Source of the DNA: Glaciimonas sp.
GTDB lineage: Bacteria > Pseudomonadota > Gammaproteobacteria > Burkholderiales > Burkholderiaceae_D
Length of the DNA stretch: 64,000 nt
Assembly: GCA_012927585.1 (NCBI GenBank)
Contig: JABBOY010000033.1
Location: 1-64,000, forward strand
Direction: 5' to 3'
Below the pieces are notes generated by a model that did no database searches, was not told where the DNA came from, and worked only from the letters and a program-made list of their open reading frames with translations. Below are positions 1-9,553 of the stretch, piece by piece. A program made the translations under genes and the position numbers. The stretch's first letter is position 1, and each line of letters begins with the position of its first letter.

Positions 1-11
1 CTGCAACCGAT

Positions 12-34
12 GCAGGCACGGAGGCCTGCACTAC
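12..34. repeat. 23-bp intergenic repeat, half of the palindrome at 55758-55811
   Basis: This 23-bp stretch (starts GCAGGCACGG, ends CTGCACTAC) is identical to positions 55789-55811, where it forms one arm of a large palindrome. Here only one arm is inside the window. The remainder of 1-356 is a non-coding leader to the penicillin-binding protein. It also holds a stretch at about 51-76 that matches the reverse complement of part of the element at 35623-35818, and a CGTAACATC end near 111. I see no gene in 1-356. Confidence 0.6.
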
Positions 35-356
35 TTAGACATTGCTTGCTGTTTTCGTGCTTTTCGTGTCTTTTGTAGAGAATGCTTTTCCTATGTCGCA
101 TACGCACTGCGTAACATCTGTATTTAATTAAACAGTAGAAGTTTTTCAAAGCCGGAATGCCAGCGTTATCTTTAACTGTAAAGCGGCTGCAGGCCAGGCT
201 GAAATTTGAATATGGTCGAGCTGACTACCAATTTGCCGTACAGAAGTGTGGTTTTTAAGTGACAGGATGTTTGCTGCGCCCATCTGGCGGGGATGTATCA
301 TAAGAACCTAACCCGCACAGAATAATCGTCAGTAAAACTTACACTCAAACAGGTAT

Positions 357-3300
357 ATGCGGGAAGCAAAATCATTCTATTTTTGGTTTAAGGCAGCGCT
401 GGCAGGCACGTTATTGATTGTTATCGTCGCCGTTGGGTTGCTGGTGGCGCAGGAAATGCGCAGCTCGACCTATCAGGCGCATTTTTTTGCCCAACTGGCG
501 CAGAAGATGACGTATGCGGTCGGGCCCGGCCCCAGTCCGTTGATCCGATTCCCGCAGAAAACACCGTATGACGAGCGCCTTGGCTATTCCGAATTACCGG
601 TGTTGATCGACAATCTGCAAAAACACGATTTCACAATCGTCCAGCAAGCGCGGATTTCGCCGCGCATGGCACAACTGGTCGATGACGGTTATTTCGCGCC
701 GTATCCCGAAAAGCTCCAGAGCGGCCTGACGATTTTCGATTGCCACAACGACCGTTTGCTGGCGCAGCGTTATCCGCAGCGGGTCTTCAAGAATTTTGAC
801 GATCTGGCACCGACTTTGATCGATAGCCTGCTGTTCATCGAGAACCGCGAATTGCTCGATGTGCGCTATCCGAAGCGCAATCCGGCAGTGGAATGGGGTC
901 GGCTGGCGATGGCGTCGTTCAATCAAGCTTTGCAAAAGGTCGGCGGTACCGGCAAAGCCGCCGGCGGCAGTACGTTGGCGACCCAGATCGAAAAATACCG
1001 CCACTCTCCCGATGGCCGCACCGCCTCGATCGAGGACAAGTTGCGCCAAATGGTCTCGGCCTCCTTGCGCGCTTACCAGCAGGGCGAAGACACCAGCGCG
1101 GCGCGACGCCAGATCGTGGTCAATTACATGAATACCATGCCGCTCTCGGCCCGGCCCGGCTTCGGCGAAGTGCATGGCGTGGGCGATGGCTTGTGGGTCT
1201 GGTACGGGCGCGACTTCGCCGAGGTGCAACGCATCCTGAAGTCCGGCCCGAACGGTAATCCGGGCGAACAGGCGCTGCTGTACAAGCAGGCATTAAGCCT
1301 GCTGATCTCGCAGCGCCGGCCTTCCTATTATTTCAACGGTAAAGAAGCCGAACTGGAACAGTTGACCAACAGTTATCTGCGCTTGCTGGGCAGCGCCGGC
1401 GTGATTCCACCGGCACTGCAGGATGGCGCCCTCAAAGCGCAACTGAACTGGCACCCGATGCGGGACACGGCACCGGCGCTTTCCTTCATTGCGCGCAAAG
1501 CCGCCAACACGGTACGCACGCATTTGGCCGGCCTGCTGGGCGGCAGTCGCCTGTATGATCTGGATCGGCTCGATGTCAGCGTGGCCAGCACTCTGGACGC
1601 ACCGGTGCAGGCGGCAGTCACCGATCTGTTGCGCGGTTTGCGCTTGCCGGCCAACGCTGCAGCCGCTGGGCTCAACAGCAAGCAATTGCTGGGGCGCGGC
1701 GATCCGGCCAAGGTGGTGTACAGCTTCACCCTTTACGAGCGCGGCTTGAACGCGAATATGCTGCGAGTGCAGACCGATAATTTCGACCAGCCGCTCAATA
1801 TTAACGAAGGCACCAAGCTTGACCTCGGCTCAACTGCCAAGCTGCGCACGCTGCTGACCTATCTCGACATCATCGCCAATTTGCACCAGCGCCTGGCGAC
1901 GCTGGAGAATGCGCAATTACGCGCGCAGGAAGTCGACCAAAAAGACGTTCTGACACGTTGGGCGGTCGATTATCTGATCAGAGCGCAAGACAAAAGCCTG
2001 AGCCCGATGCTGGCGGCGGCGCTGGAGCGGCGCTATTCGGCCAGCCCGGCGGAAGGGTTTTATACCGGCGGCGGCCTGCACCATTTCGACAATTTCCAGC
2101 ATTCTGACGACAACAAGATAATGTCGGTGCGCGACGGTTTGCGCAATTCAATCAACCTGGTGTTTATCCGCCTGATGCGCGACGTGGTGCATCACTACAT
2201 GTTCCAGATCCCCGGCTCTACCGCCAAGCTGCTGCGCGACGCCGACGATCCGCGCCGCGCCGCTTATCTGGCCCGTTTCGCCGACCGCGAAGGGCAGGTA
2301 TTCATGCGCCGCTTCCTGGTCAAATACAAGGGCAAAAGCGCGCAGCAGGCCGAGGATTTGCTGCTGGAAAACCGGCGTCCGAGCGTGTCGCGGCTGGCCG
2401 CCATCTTCCGCACCATTTTGCCGGATGCACCGGCCGGGCAATTTGCGATTTTTTTGAAAAACCAACTAGCGCCCGGAACCGAACTGGACGAAAAAAGAAT
2501 CGCTGCGCTCTACTTGCAATATGCGCCGCAAAACATGTCGCTGGCCGATCGCGGCTACCTGGCTGGAATTCACCCGCTGGAACTGTGGCTGGTAGGCTAT
2601 CTGCGCAACCATCCGGGTGCGACTCAGACACAAGTCATGCAGGCCAGCGCCGCGCAGCGGCAGGACGTGTACGCATGGTTGTTCAAGACCCGGCGCAAGA
2701 ATAAGCAGGACACGCGGATTTTGAATCTGCTCGAAGGCGAGGGGTTTCTGGAAGTCCACCGGCAATGGGCGCATCTGGGTTATCCGTTCGATACCATGGT
2801 GCCGTCCTATGCCTCGGCGCTGGGCGCATCGGCCGATCGTCCGGCTGCGCTAGCCGAATTAATGGGAATCATCGTCAACGATGGCCTCAGAAAGCCCGAT
2901 CTGCGCATCCAGGAGCTGCACTTCGCCGCCGCCACTCCGTATGAAACCCGGCTGCAACACAAGCCCAAAACAGTAGAACAAGTACTGGCACCGGAAGTGG
3001 CGCAAGCGGTGCGCAGCGCGTTGCGGCTGGTGGTGGAAGAAGGTACCGCAAAACGCATAAAACAAGCGTTCGTGCGGCCCGACGGCAGCAGCATCCCGGT
3101 CGGCGGCAAGACCGGCACCGGCGACCACCGCTTCGATACCTACGGCGCGCACGGCCAATTGATTTCATCGCGGGTGGTGAACCGCACCGCCACCTTCGTC
3201 TTCAACATCGATGAGCGCTTTTTCGGCACCATCATCGCCTACGTAGCCGGCCCGCAGGCCGCCGATTACGACTTCACCAGCGGCTTGCCGGTGCAACTGC

Positions 3301-3374
3301 TGAAGGTGCTGGCGCCGCGGCTGCTGCCCTTGATCAATGCGGCGCCCGATGGGGCAAATGCTTGCTTACGTTGA
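357..3374 (+). CDS. Bifunctional penicillin-binding protein (GT51 transglycosylase / transpeptidase)
   Basis: Inner-membrane peptidoglycan synthase that polymerises lipid II and cross-links the stem peptides. At 1005 residues it is longer than a typical class A PBP. An N-terminal membrane anchor covers about residues 11-32. The glycosyltransferase domain shows the catalytic glutamate in a FIENREL motif (about residue 162) and GGSTLATQ (about 203). The transpeptidase domain has STAK (serine about 492), SIN (about 598) and KTGT (lysine about 918). The stretch of about 220 residues between SIN and KTGT is long and helical-looking. The start follows a weak AGG. It is monocistronic, with a long leader. 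The class A assignment rests on all motifs being present; I cannot tell whether it is PBP1a-, PBP1c- or another subtype. Confidence 0.9.
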   Translation: MREAKSFYFWFKAALAGTLLIVIVAVGLLVAQEMRSSTYQAHFFAQLAQKMTYAVGPGPSPLIRFPQKTPYDERLGYSELPVLIDNLQKHDFTIVQQARISPRMAQLVDDGYFAPYPEKLQSGLTIFDCHNDRLLAQRYPQRVFKNFDDLAPTLIDSLLFIENRELLDVRYPKRNPAVEWGRLAMASFNQALQKVGGTGKAAGGSTLATQIEKYRHSPDGRTASIEDKLRQMVSASLRAYQQGEDTSAARRQIVVNYMNTMPLSARPGFGEVHGVGDGLWVWYGRDFAEVQRILKSGPNGNPGEQALLYKQALSLLISQRRPSYYFNGKEAELEQLTNSYLRLLGSAGVIPPALQDGALKAQLNWHPMRDTAPALSFIARKAANTVRTHLAGLLGGSRLYDLDRLDVSVASTLDAPVQAAVTDLLRGLRLPANAAAAGLNSKQLLGRGDPAKVVYSFTLYERGLNANMLRVQTDNFDQPLNINEGTKLDLGSTAKLRTLLTYLDIIANLHQRLATLENAQLRAQEVDQKDVLTRWAVDYLIRAQDKSLSPMLAAALERRYSASPAEGFYTGGGLHHFDNFQHSDDNKIMSVRDGLRNSINLVFIRLMRDVVHHYMFQIPGSTAKLLRDADDPRRAAYLARFADREGQVFMRRFLVKYKGKSAQQAEDLLLENRRPSVSRLAAIFRTILPDAPAGQFAIFLKNQLAPGTELDEKRIAALYLQYAPQNMSLADRGYLAGIHPLELWLVGYLRNHPGATQTQVMQASAAQRQDVYAWLFKTRRKNKQDTRILNLLEGEGFLEVHRQWAHLGYPFDTMVPSYASALGASADRPAALAELMGIIVNDGLRKPDLRIQELHFAAATPYETRLQHKPKTVEQVLAPEVAQAVRSALRLVVEEGTAKRIKQAFVRPDGSSIPVGGKTGTGDHRFDTYGAHGQLISSRVVNRTATFVFNIDERFFGTIIAYVAGPQAADYDFTSGLPVQLLKVLAPRLLPLINAAPDGANACLR

Positions 3375-3475
3375 GGTCGACTAGCCTATTTGATAGTGCC
3401 TCTCCTTTTGTTGGTTGGGTATACATTAACCCTAAAATATTTAATATTTAATTATTGTTCAAAATAGAAAATATA

Positions 3476-3598
3476 ATGCCATCGAAATTGAATGCGCACG
3501 TTAGTGTGAATTACGAAATTGACCAGCTTCCGCGCTGGAAGGAAATACAGGAAAAAATCAGCAAAACTGTATTGTCATTTGTTACGAGGAATAATTGA
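3476..3598 (+). CDS. Possible small ORF (40 aa) upstream of the alpha/beta hydrolase
   Basis: An ATG-initiated reading frame of 40 codons (begins MPSKLNAHVS) ends 3 nt before the hydrolase start, so the two could be translationally coupled. The surrounding DNA is AT-rich, unlike both neighbours. The predicted peptide is charged and soluble with no signal peptide. No clear ribosome-binding site precedes its ATG. The AGGA near its 3' end would serve the hydrolase. I do not recognise it, and it may be only the hydrolase leader. Confidence 0.3.
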   Translation: MPSKLNAHVSVNYEIDQLPRWKEIQEKISKTVLSFVTRNN

Positions 3599-3601
3599 GC
3601 C

Positions 3602-4297
3602 ATGAAGACGATCGTTATCCCGCCTCTCCTCTGCTCGCCTCTTGCCTACGTCCCAGTGCTAGACACGCTCTGGTCGCGAGGGCAAGTCACCATCGCAGAC
3701 ACACGCCGCGATAAAACCATCGCGGCCATGGCAGAACGACTCCTGCGGGAGAACACAGGAGACTTCGCTGTTCTCGGAACGAGTATGGGCGGGTACGTTG
3801 CCCTCGAGGTGATGCGGCAGGCACCCGAGCGCGTCACCGCACTCGCGCTCGTGAGCACATCCGCTCGGGCCGACACTGACGAGCAGAAAGCAGCCCGCGC
3901 TCGACAATCGGCCCTCGTTGAAGCAGGACAATTCACAACTCTGATCGATGCCGCCTTCCCCGGCGTGGTCGCGGCAGAGAACGAATCCGACGAAACACTT
4001 CTCGCCATCTGGCGGCAGATGACGACCCCGGTCGGCGCAGACGCGTTCCTGCGGCAACAGCAGGCTGTTGTGAACCGAGCTGACCTGCGTTACTTGCTGC
4101 CCGCGATTACCTGCCCGACCGCGATCATTCACGGCGCTGGCGATCGCCTCATTCCAATTGCTGCCGCCGAAGAATCAGCGGCAGCACTGACTACGGCCAC
4201 CTACACGGTTATTAAAGACGCCGGGCACTTCCTGTTCCACGAGCAACCCGCAGCAGCACGCGCCGCCATCGTCGCGTGGCTGGACCTAGCCGTCTGA
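3602..4297 (+). CDS. Alpha/beta hydrolase
   Basis: Soluble 231-residue alpha/beta-hydrolase-fold protein with a visible catalytic triad: nucleophile Ser about 61 in GTSMGGY, Asp about 181 in HGAGDRL, His about 209 in DAGHFLFHE. There is no signal peptide. Substrate cannot be read from sequence; small esters, lactones or peroxidase-type activity are all possible. It stands alone between two AT-rich intergenic regions, and its codon usage (many GAG, GCA and CTC codons) looks a little unlike its neighbours, which could mean transfer. Confidence 0.8.
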   Translation: MKTIVIPPLLCSPLAYVPVLDTLWSRGQVTIADTRRDKTIAAMAERLLRENTGDFAVLGTSMGGYVALEVMRQAPERVTALALVSTSARADTDEQKAARARQSALVEAGQFTTLIDAAFPGVVAAENESDETLLAIWRQMTTPVGADAFLRQQQAVVNRADLRYLLPAITCPTAIIHGAGDRLIPIAAAEESAAALTTATYTVIKDAGHFLFHEQPAAARAAIVAWLDLAV

Positions 4298-4422
4298 TCG
4301 ATTGTTCCCCTGGCGCCCTAGGAACAATCGCTTAGGATCCTGAAGCGGCGTTCCGCCACGAACCGCGGTTCATGAACAATCTGGTCAGGATCAAGGCTTT
4401 TTACTGTGAAACAACAAGCGTC

Positions 4423-4491
4423 GCAGGTGCGGATGCATTCGCACCAGCTTTCACATTGAATAATCAAGTGTGCGAATAAATTCGCACCTGC
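4423..4491. repeat. Imperfect inverted repeat (hairpin)
   Basis: The left arm (4423-4440) and right arm (4474-4491) pair over about 18 bp with two or three mismatches, around a loop of about 33 nt. No U-tract follows, so a rho-independent terminator is unlikely. It may be an element remnant or a processed RNA end. Confidence 0.4.
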
Positions 4492-4578
4492 AAGACAATG
4501 GTTTTCCAATCAGATAACCGTTAATATCCTTGCCCGGTCACTGCCAGCGCAACCGAATCAAAGAATTTAAAAAATGCT

Positions 4579-4640
4579 GGAGTATATTTAAAACTATGCT
4601 ACTTACCGCATGTATATATTGACTCAGACATAAATACCTA
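4579..4640 (+). repeat. GGAGTAT-N20-CCGC dispersed repeat, copy 1
   Basis: GGAGTAT at 4579 is followed exactly 20 nt later by CCGC, then by an AT-rich tail. This is the same layout as the copies at 10345-10433, 18225-18290, 42711-42780, 48187-48265 and 59765-59835. The CTTACCGCAT core matches the copy at 42711. Confidence 0.65.
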
Positions 4641-4872
4641 TAACAGTACATTGCAAGATACAATTTATAGTTCACGCCGGATACGAGCACACGCCTGTTC
4701 GTAGTGTCAGGTTTTTTAGCCCGATCTCGCGCTGCCATTATCTGCACCGGCGCGCGCATTGAACGGGTACGGCGCTTTTGATATGACAGTTTTGATTCCA
4801 CTGGTACGAGAAAGAGTTTGCCGCGCAATTACGGCTGAACCGAACTGCCGCAGGACGCTTGAAAGAGAAAAT

Positions 4873-5307
4873 ATGTATATTGGAGAGATCGCCAAACTAA
4901 CGGGCGCTACACCGAAAGCGATTCGCCATTACGAAGCGCTGGGGTTGCTGGGCGATGTGAAACGCGCCGGGGTATACCGGATCTATTCGGCCCATGAACT
5001 CAGGCAGGTCAAGCTGATTAAACAAGCCCAGAGCATGGGGTTTAGATTATCTGAGTTGCGCCCGGTACTGGAAGGACAGGCCAAGGAGCCGAACTGGTTG
5101 CAGCTATGCCGGCAAATCGAGCAAAAGCGCATTAGCATACAGAAGGAAATCGTGCGACTGGGTGCGATAGACATGCATCTGCATCAGATTCAGGATGAGA
5201 TACATTCATGTCTTGGCTTGAGCCGTCTCGGCGAACTGGACGCTGAGCGATGCGATGCTCTGCTGGACACTTCACTGGATGCGATACGGCACCAGAATTT
5301 TTCTTGA
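4873..5307 (+). CDS. MerR family transcriptional regulator
   Basis: A 144-residue regulator. The N-terminal MYIGEIAKLTGATPKAIRHYEALGLL is a typical MerR winged helix-turn-helix with the RHYE wing. A coiled-coil dimerisation helix covers about residues 80-120. The frame is open upstream to 4759, but the ATG at 4873 is preceded by GAAAGAGAAA and gives the family-standard N-terminus. It lacks the paired cysteines of MerR or SoxR metal/redox sensors. It lies 58 bp upstream of a quinone reductase in the same direction, so it probably controls that gene in response to an electrophile or drug. Confidence 0.85.
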   Translation: MYIGEIAKLTGATPKAIRHYEALGLLGDVKRAGVYRIYSAHELRQVKLIKQAQSMGFRLSELRPVLEGQAKEPNWLQLCRQIEQKRISIQKEIVRLGAIDMHLHQIQDEIHSCLGLSRLGELDAERCDALLDTSLDAIRHQNFS

Positions 5308-5365
5308 CTCTGCCATCGGGGGCAGACTTATCCTGACGGTTTTCCGCTTTCAGGAGTAGCTTGCG

Positions 5366-5944
5366 ATGGGTAAGCGCATATTAGTGATTCTCGGTCATCC
5401 TTCAGCCGATAGCTTGTGTGGAGCGATCAGCGACACCTATGCCGAGGCAGCCAGAACCGCAGGACATGAAGTCAAAGTGATTCATCTGGGCAATTTGGCA
5501 TTCGACCCTATCCTGCACGATGGGTATGCGCGAATTCAGGACCTGGAGCCAGATTTAATCGAGGCGCAGGCAGCTATTAAATGGGCAGAACATCTGAGCG
5601 TTATTTATCCGATTTGGTGGGGTAGCGTGCCCGCCTTGCTGAAGGGATTTCTGGATCGCATGTTTTTGCCCGGCTTTGCATTCAAATTTCGGCCAGGCTC
5701 TGCATTTCCTGAGCAACTTTTGCAAGGGCGATCAGCACACCTGCTTGTGACGATGGATACGCCGCCCTGGTATTTTAAATGGGTCTATCGTATGCCGGGG
5801 CTGCATCAGATGCAGAAAACCACGCTGGAATTTTGTGGGATAAGGCCAGTCAAGACTTTTACTTTTGGCCCGGTTGTCGGCTCGACGCCAAGCCGAAGGA
5901 GCTCTTGGCTGGACAAGGCCAGGTTGCTTGCCTCTCGCATTTGA
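5366..5944 (+). CDS. NAD(P)H:quinone oxidoreductase, flavodoxin-like fold
   Basis: A 192-residue cytosolic flavoenzyme of the NQO/KefF/MdaB superfamily, expected to reduce quinones by two electrons using FMN or FAD. It begins with MGKRILVILGHPSADSL, a flavin phosphate-binding start, and carries the hallmark YPIWWGSVPALLKGFLDR segment around residues 83-100. A good AGGAG lies about 8 nt before the ATG. It is probably co-transcribed with the MerR regulator upstream. The final 20 residues are basic and less family-like. Confidence 0.85.
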   Translation: MGKRILVILGHPSADSLCGAISDTYAEAARTAGHEVKVIHLGNLAFDPILHDGYARIQDLEPDLIEAQAAIKWAEHLSVIYPIWWGSVPALLKGFLDRMFLPGFAFKFRPGSAFPEQLLQGRSAHLLVTMDTPPWYFKWVYRMPGLHQMQKTTLEFCGIRPVKTFTFGPVVGSTPSRRSSWLDKARLLASRI

Positions 5945-6193
5945 AGATACCAGGATCCAACGCAACAAACCGCTTGTCGCAAATCCCATTTTTATTCATG
6001 TCAATGCTGGACACAACCCGTGTTGCGTGCATGGAGGCTGGTTGCTGCGGCTCCAGAAAGACACGGATCAAGCCCTGCGAACGCCGCCGTCTGCGGTAAT
6101 CATAAATCCATGCAACGGTAGATTGGCAGATGCAACTTATTATCCACGACAGACGCGAACACTCTTCAGCCCTACAAATTGCACCTTACTGCT

Positions 6194-6973
6194 TTAATTG
6201 ATTCGGTCGATGCGCTCCAGCGTTTGTTCGATGGAATCGTTATCGGCTTCGGAAAAGCGCAGTCGCACCGGATACCAGTCGCGCGTGGGCGCCAGCCAGA
6301 TGTCGAGTTGCTGCTCCTTTGAATCGGGCGGCGGCGCTTTAAGCACATGCATCGCTTGCAGCGTGCCGAGCGGTGTGTCGATGGCCTCTTTACCGATCAC
6401 CTTGAAGCTCCAGGCTTGCGCATCGCGTTGACCGGCGACGAAAAACCGCCATTGCGATCCGGCCTTGAACTTGTTCGGCGCGGCGCGCGCGACCGCTACC
6501 AATTGCCAGATTGCGCTGGTGCGATCTTGTTCGCCGCCCTGGAGCGGATAACTCAGCTCGGATTCAGTGAAGCGGATAGTTTTATCTTGACGGTTAAAGT
6601 GGGTGGTGGTGCGTGGTTTACGAAAGCGTTTTTCGGTCGATTGCAACGGTGCCAAGCCAAATGTATCAATCTCGCCGCTGCTGTCTGCTTCCAGAATCCG
6701 CCCCAGAATCGCGGCCTCGGTCTGGGTGCTGATGCTGTATTCCCGGTCTTGGGCGCGCCAGGCGACCTTGGCATTGCCGCTCAGGGAAAAGCCGCTCTGC
6801 TGGGCCTTGATGCGGTACAACAAATCGGCGGAAGGCGCCAGATCGGTGGCGTAACGCTTGACCGGATGCTCAGGCAGCGGCTGCTCAGGCAGCGGCTGCG
6901 GCACGGGCTGTGCTGCAGCAGTAACACAGCACAGGCAGAGTGCCAGGAAGTTGCGGTAGGTATTACGTAACAT
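6194..6973 (-). CDS. DUF3108 domain protein (exported), short paralogue
   Basis: A 259-residue protein with a signal peptide (about residues 1-21, ending at AAAQP), a short proline/glutamine-rich linker, and a DUF3108 domain over the rest. Shared blocks with its upstream neighbour include EKRFRK, THF, YPLQGGEQDR and DIWLAPTRDWYPVRLRF. It starts 5 nt after the end of the longer paralogue, so the two form an operon. Its function is not established; an envelope location is inferred from the signal peptide. Confidence 0.8.
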   Translation of the reverse strand: MLRNTYRNFLALCLCCVTAAAQPVPQPLPEQPLPEHPVKRYATDLAPSADLLYRIKAQQSGFSLSGNAKVAWRAQDREYSISTQTEAAILGRILEADSSGEIDTFGLAPLQSTEKRFRKPRTTTHFNRQDKTIRFTESELSYPLQGGEQDRTSAIWQLVAVARAAPNKFKAGSQWRFFVAGQRDAQAWSFKVIGKEAIDTPLGTLQAMHVLKAPPPDSKEQQLDIWLAPTRDWYPVRLRFSEADNDSIEQTLERIDRIN

Positions 6974-6978
6974 CGTTA

Positions 6979-8142
6979 TTATTCCTGTGAACTGGTAGAG
7001 GGTGGCGCAATCGGTTCGATGACGGAGGCGGCCATATCGAGATAATCGCCATTATTTTCCGTATACCGCAGTCGAACCGGATACCACTGTTTCTGCGGCG
7101 CCAGCCAGATGTCGATTTTCTGGTCGAATGAACCGGGGCGCGGTTGCCGCACCAGATGCCATGCCTCCATCTGACCTGCCGGAATCTGGATTTGTTCCAA
7201 CCCGATGACGCGGATCGGCCAGGTTTCGGCATCGCGCACGCCAGCCACCATAACTTCGATCTGCACATCAGGCACAAACCGGCTACTGTCGCCGCGCCCC
7301 AGAGCGGCCAGTTGCCAAACGATGCTGGCCCGGTCCTGCTCGCCGCCTTGGCGCGGATACGTCAAGGTAGAAGCGGAAAAACTGATAATTTTCGGTTCGC
7401 GCTGGAAGTGCGTATTAGTGGCCGACTTGCGAAAACGTTTTTCGCTGTACAGCTGCGGCGACACGCCAAAACTATCGATGGCACCCTCGCTGCGAAATTC
7501 CAATACGGTAAAGAACAATACGCTGGCTTCGCCGTTGACGGTATAGACATGGCCATCGGTGTTCCAGGCGATTTTGCCGCTGCCGTATACGGCCTTGCCC
7601 TCTTTTTTCGATTGCACCTCATATTTCATTAGCACCGGCGGCGGCGGGTCGATTGCCTGTTGCAACGCGGCGGCGGGTTTGGTGTCGGATGCGACGACGG
7701 ATTCGGTTTTCGCAGCGGATACCGGCGGCGCACCGTCTGGCGTCAACGCCACCGCAGGTTCGATACTGCTGTCCGGTTCCGCCATGCTGTCTATTTGATC
7801 TTTAACCGTGGGCGTCTCAGGAGCCATCGTGGCTATTGTCGGCGCATTCGGGCTGGGTGCGGACTTCGGCGTTGGAGAATGCTTTGATTTCGGCCTGGCG
7901 ACTGGCCGTTGCACTGTGTGCGAAGGCGATACCGGGGTTGCCGAAGTCAACTTCGGCGTTTGACGCAACCGCAACTGTGCGGTGATTACGTTGTGCGACG
8001 GCGGTAGCGCAGCCGGCGTGGGAATGCCGATCCGCCAGCCGGTCAGATTTAAAACCATCCCATGCAGCAAGACAGATGCCAGCAGCAAAGCAAGCCAGCG
8101 TTTTGGCTGGACTGGTGGAGTTGAACAGGCGGATTTTGTCAT
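6979..8142 (-). CDS. DUF3108 domain protein with TonB-like proline-rich region
   Basis: A 387-residue protein: a cytoplasmic basic start, one membrane segment at about residues 14-34 (LALLLASVLLHGMVLNL), a long Pro/Ala/Thr/Ser-rich spacer (about 40-160), then a C-terminal DUF3108 domain with EKRFRKS, YPRQGGEQDR and DIWLAPQKQWYPVRLRY. The anchor plus periplasmic spacer resembles TonB architecture, but the C-terminal domain is not TonB. It is divergent from the ABC binding-protein gene, with 121 bp between them. Confidence 0.8.
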   Translation of the reverse strand: MTKSACSTPPVQPKRWLALLLASVLLHGMVLNLTGWRIGIPTPAALPPSHNVITAQLRLRQTPKLTSATPVSPSHTVQRPVARPKSKHSPTPKSAPSPNAPTIATMAPETPTVKDQIDSMAEPDSSIEPAVALTPDGAPPVSAAKTESVVASDTKPAAALQQAIDPPPPVLMKYEVQSKKEGKAVYGSGKIAWNTDGHVYTVNGEASVLFFTVLEFRSEGAIDSFGVSPQLYSEKRFRKSATNTHFQREPKIISFSASTLTYPRQGGEQDRASIVWQLAALGRGDSSRFVPDVQIEVMVAGVRDAETWPIRVIGLEQIQIPAGQMEAWHLVRQPRPGSFDQKIDIWLAPQKQWYPVRLRYTENNGDYLDMAASVIEPIAPPSTSSQE

Positions 8143-8263
8143 CCCGCAAGTGTATATGCTGGCGGCGGTAATCGCTGTGCTACAAGCAGAGCAGTTGCGC
8201 TACCAGCAGTCCAGCGAATTTCGGCCAGCGCGTAAAATAAGCATTTTTTTCAGGCCGCCACCT

Positions 8264-9553
8264 ATGTCAAGATTTTTAATCGCACTGCTGTCGTTGTGCT
8301 GCATGCTGCCGGCCTTCAGCGTTCCAGCCACTACCAACGGCACGCGAGCGCCGATCGAAATCGGCATGATCGAGGGCATGTCGGGCCCGTTCGCCAATGC
8401 CGGCGCTGCGGTGCAGCGCAACGTGCAGTTGGCCATTGAGCGGGTCAATGCACGCGGCGGGGTCGCATTACCGGACGGCAAGCATGCGCTGCAGTTGCGC
8501 ATTTTCGACAACAAGCAGAGCGTCGAGGCGTCGCTGGTCGAATTCAAGCGTGCCACTGACTTGGGCATTCCCTTCATCATCCAGGGCAACAGCTCGGCGG
8601 TGGCGCTGGCATTGGTCGATGCCATCAACAAGCATAACGAACGGCTACCGAAACAGCGTGTGCTGTTTTTGAATTATTCCGCGGTCGACCCGGCCCTGAC
8701 CAATGAAAAATGCAGTTTCTGGCACTTCCGCTTCGACGCCAGCGCCGACATGCGCATGCATGCGCTAACCGAAGTCATCAAAACTGACAATCGCGCTCGA
8801 CGGGTATATCTGATCGGCCAGGATTACAGCTTCGGCCGTTTGGTGGCGCAAGCAGCGCGCAGTCAGTTAAGCGTAAAGCGGCCCGACATCGAAATCGTCG
8901 GCGAACTATTGCATCCGATCGGAAAAATCAAGGATTTTGCGCCCTACATCGCCAAAATCAAGGCCAGCGGCGCCGATACCGTGATTACCGGCAACTGGGG
9001 CAATGACCTGACCTTGCTGGTCAAGGCGGCCCGCGAATCCGGCCTGAACGTGAAGTTTTATACCTTCTACGGCAACGGCCTGGGTGCGCCGGCAGCCATC
9101 GGCGAGGCCGGCGTAGGCAGCGTGCGCGCGGTGGCCGAGTGGCATCCGAACGCCGATGCCGGTGCGGGCGGTAAAAAATCGGCTTCCGACCAGTTCTACC
9201 GGGCGTTCCGGCAGCGCTATGCGCAACCGGAAGACGATTACGTCCACCTGCGCATGCATCTGATGATTGAAATGCTGGTCAACGCCATCGAAAAAGCCCA
9301 CAGCACCGAGGCCGCAGCGGTCGCAACGGCACTCGAAGGAGCGCGTTTTGCCAACGCTTTCCATAGCGCCGCCATGCGCGCCTCCGACCATCAACTGATC
9401 CAGCCGCTGTATGTATCGGTGATGCAAAAACTGGCCGACGGCAGCATCCGCTTTGACAACGAAGGCAGCGGCTTCGGTTTCAAGACCGAACTGTACCTGA
9501 GCGGCCCAGCCACCGCATTGCCGACCAGTTGCCGCATGGCGCGCCCGCATTGA
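8264..9553 (+). CDS. ABC transporter substrate-binding protein, branched-chain amino acid type
   Basis: A 429-residue periplasmic binding protein with a signal peptide (about 1-20, MSRFLIALLSLCCMLPAFS) and a two-lobed type I fold: IEIGMIEGMSGPFANAGAAV at the start, YLIGQDYSFGR near the hinge and ITGNWGNDLTLLVKAA in the second lobe. The frame is open upstream to 7982, but that part lies antisense to the DUF3108 gene; the ATG at 8264 gives the signal peptide. No permease or ATPase gene is adjacent, so it is an orphan. The ligand is unknown. Confidence 0.85.
   Translation: MSRFLIALLSLCCMLPAFSVPATTNGTRAPIEIGMIEGMSGPFANAGAAVQRNVQLAIERVNARGGVALPDGKHALQLRIFDNKQSVEASLVEFKRATDLGIPFIIQGNSSAVALALVDAINKHNERLPKQRVLFLNYSAVDPALTNEKCSFWHFRFDASADMRMHALTEVIKTDNRARRVYLIGQDYSFGRLVAQAARSQLSVKRPDIEIVGELLHPIGKIKDFAPYIAKIKASGADTVITGNWGNDLTLLVKAARESGLNVKFYTFYGNGLGAPAAIGEAGVGSVRAVAEWHPNADAGAGGKKSASDQFYRAFRQRYAQPEDDYVHLRMHLMIEMLVNAIEKAHSTEAAAVATALEGARFANAFHSAAMRASDHQLIQPLYVSVMQKLADGSIRFDNEGSGFGFKTELYLSGPATALPTSCRMARPH

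Larger units (their letters stand above)
4298..4872. other. 575-bp intergenic region with an imperfect hairpin and one dispersed repeat
   Basis: AT-rich non-coding stretch between the hydrolase and the MerR gene. An imperfect inverted repeat runs from 4423 to 4491, with arms starting GCAGGTGCG and ending CGCACCTGC. A copy of the GGAGTAT repeat occupies 4579-4640. Short ORFs here have no ribosome-binding sites or recognisable products. Confidence 0.6.
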
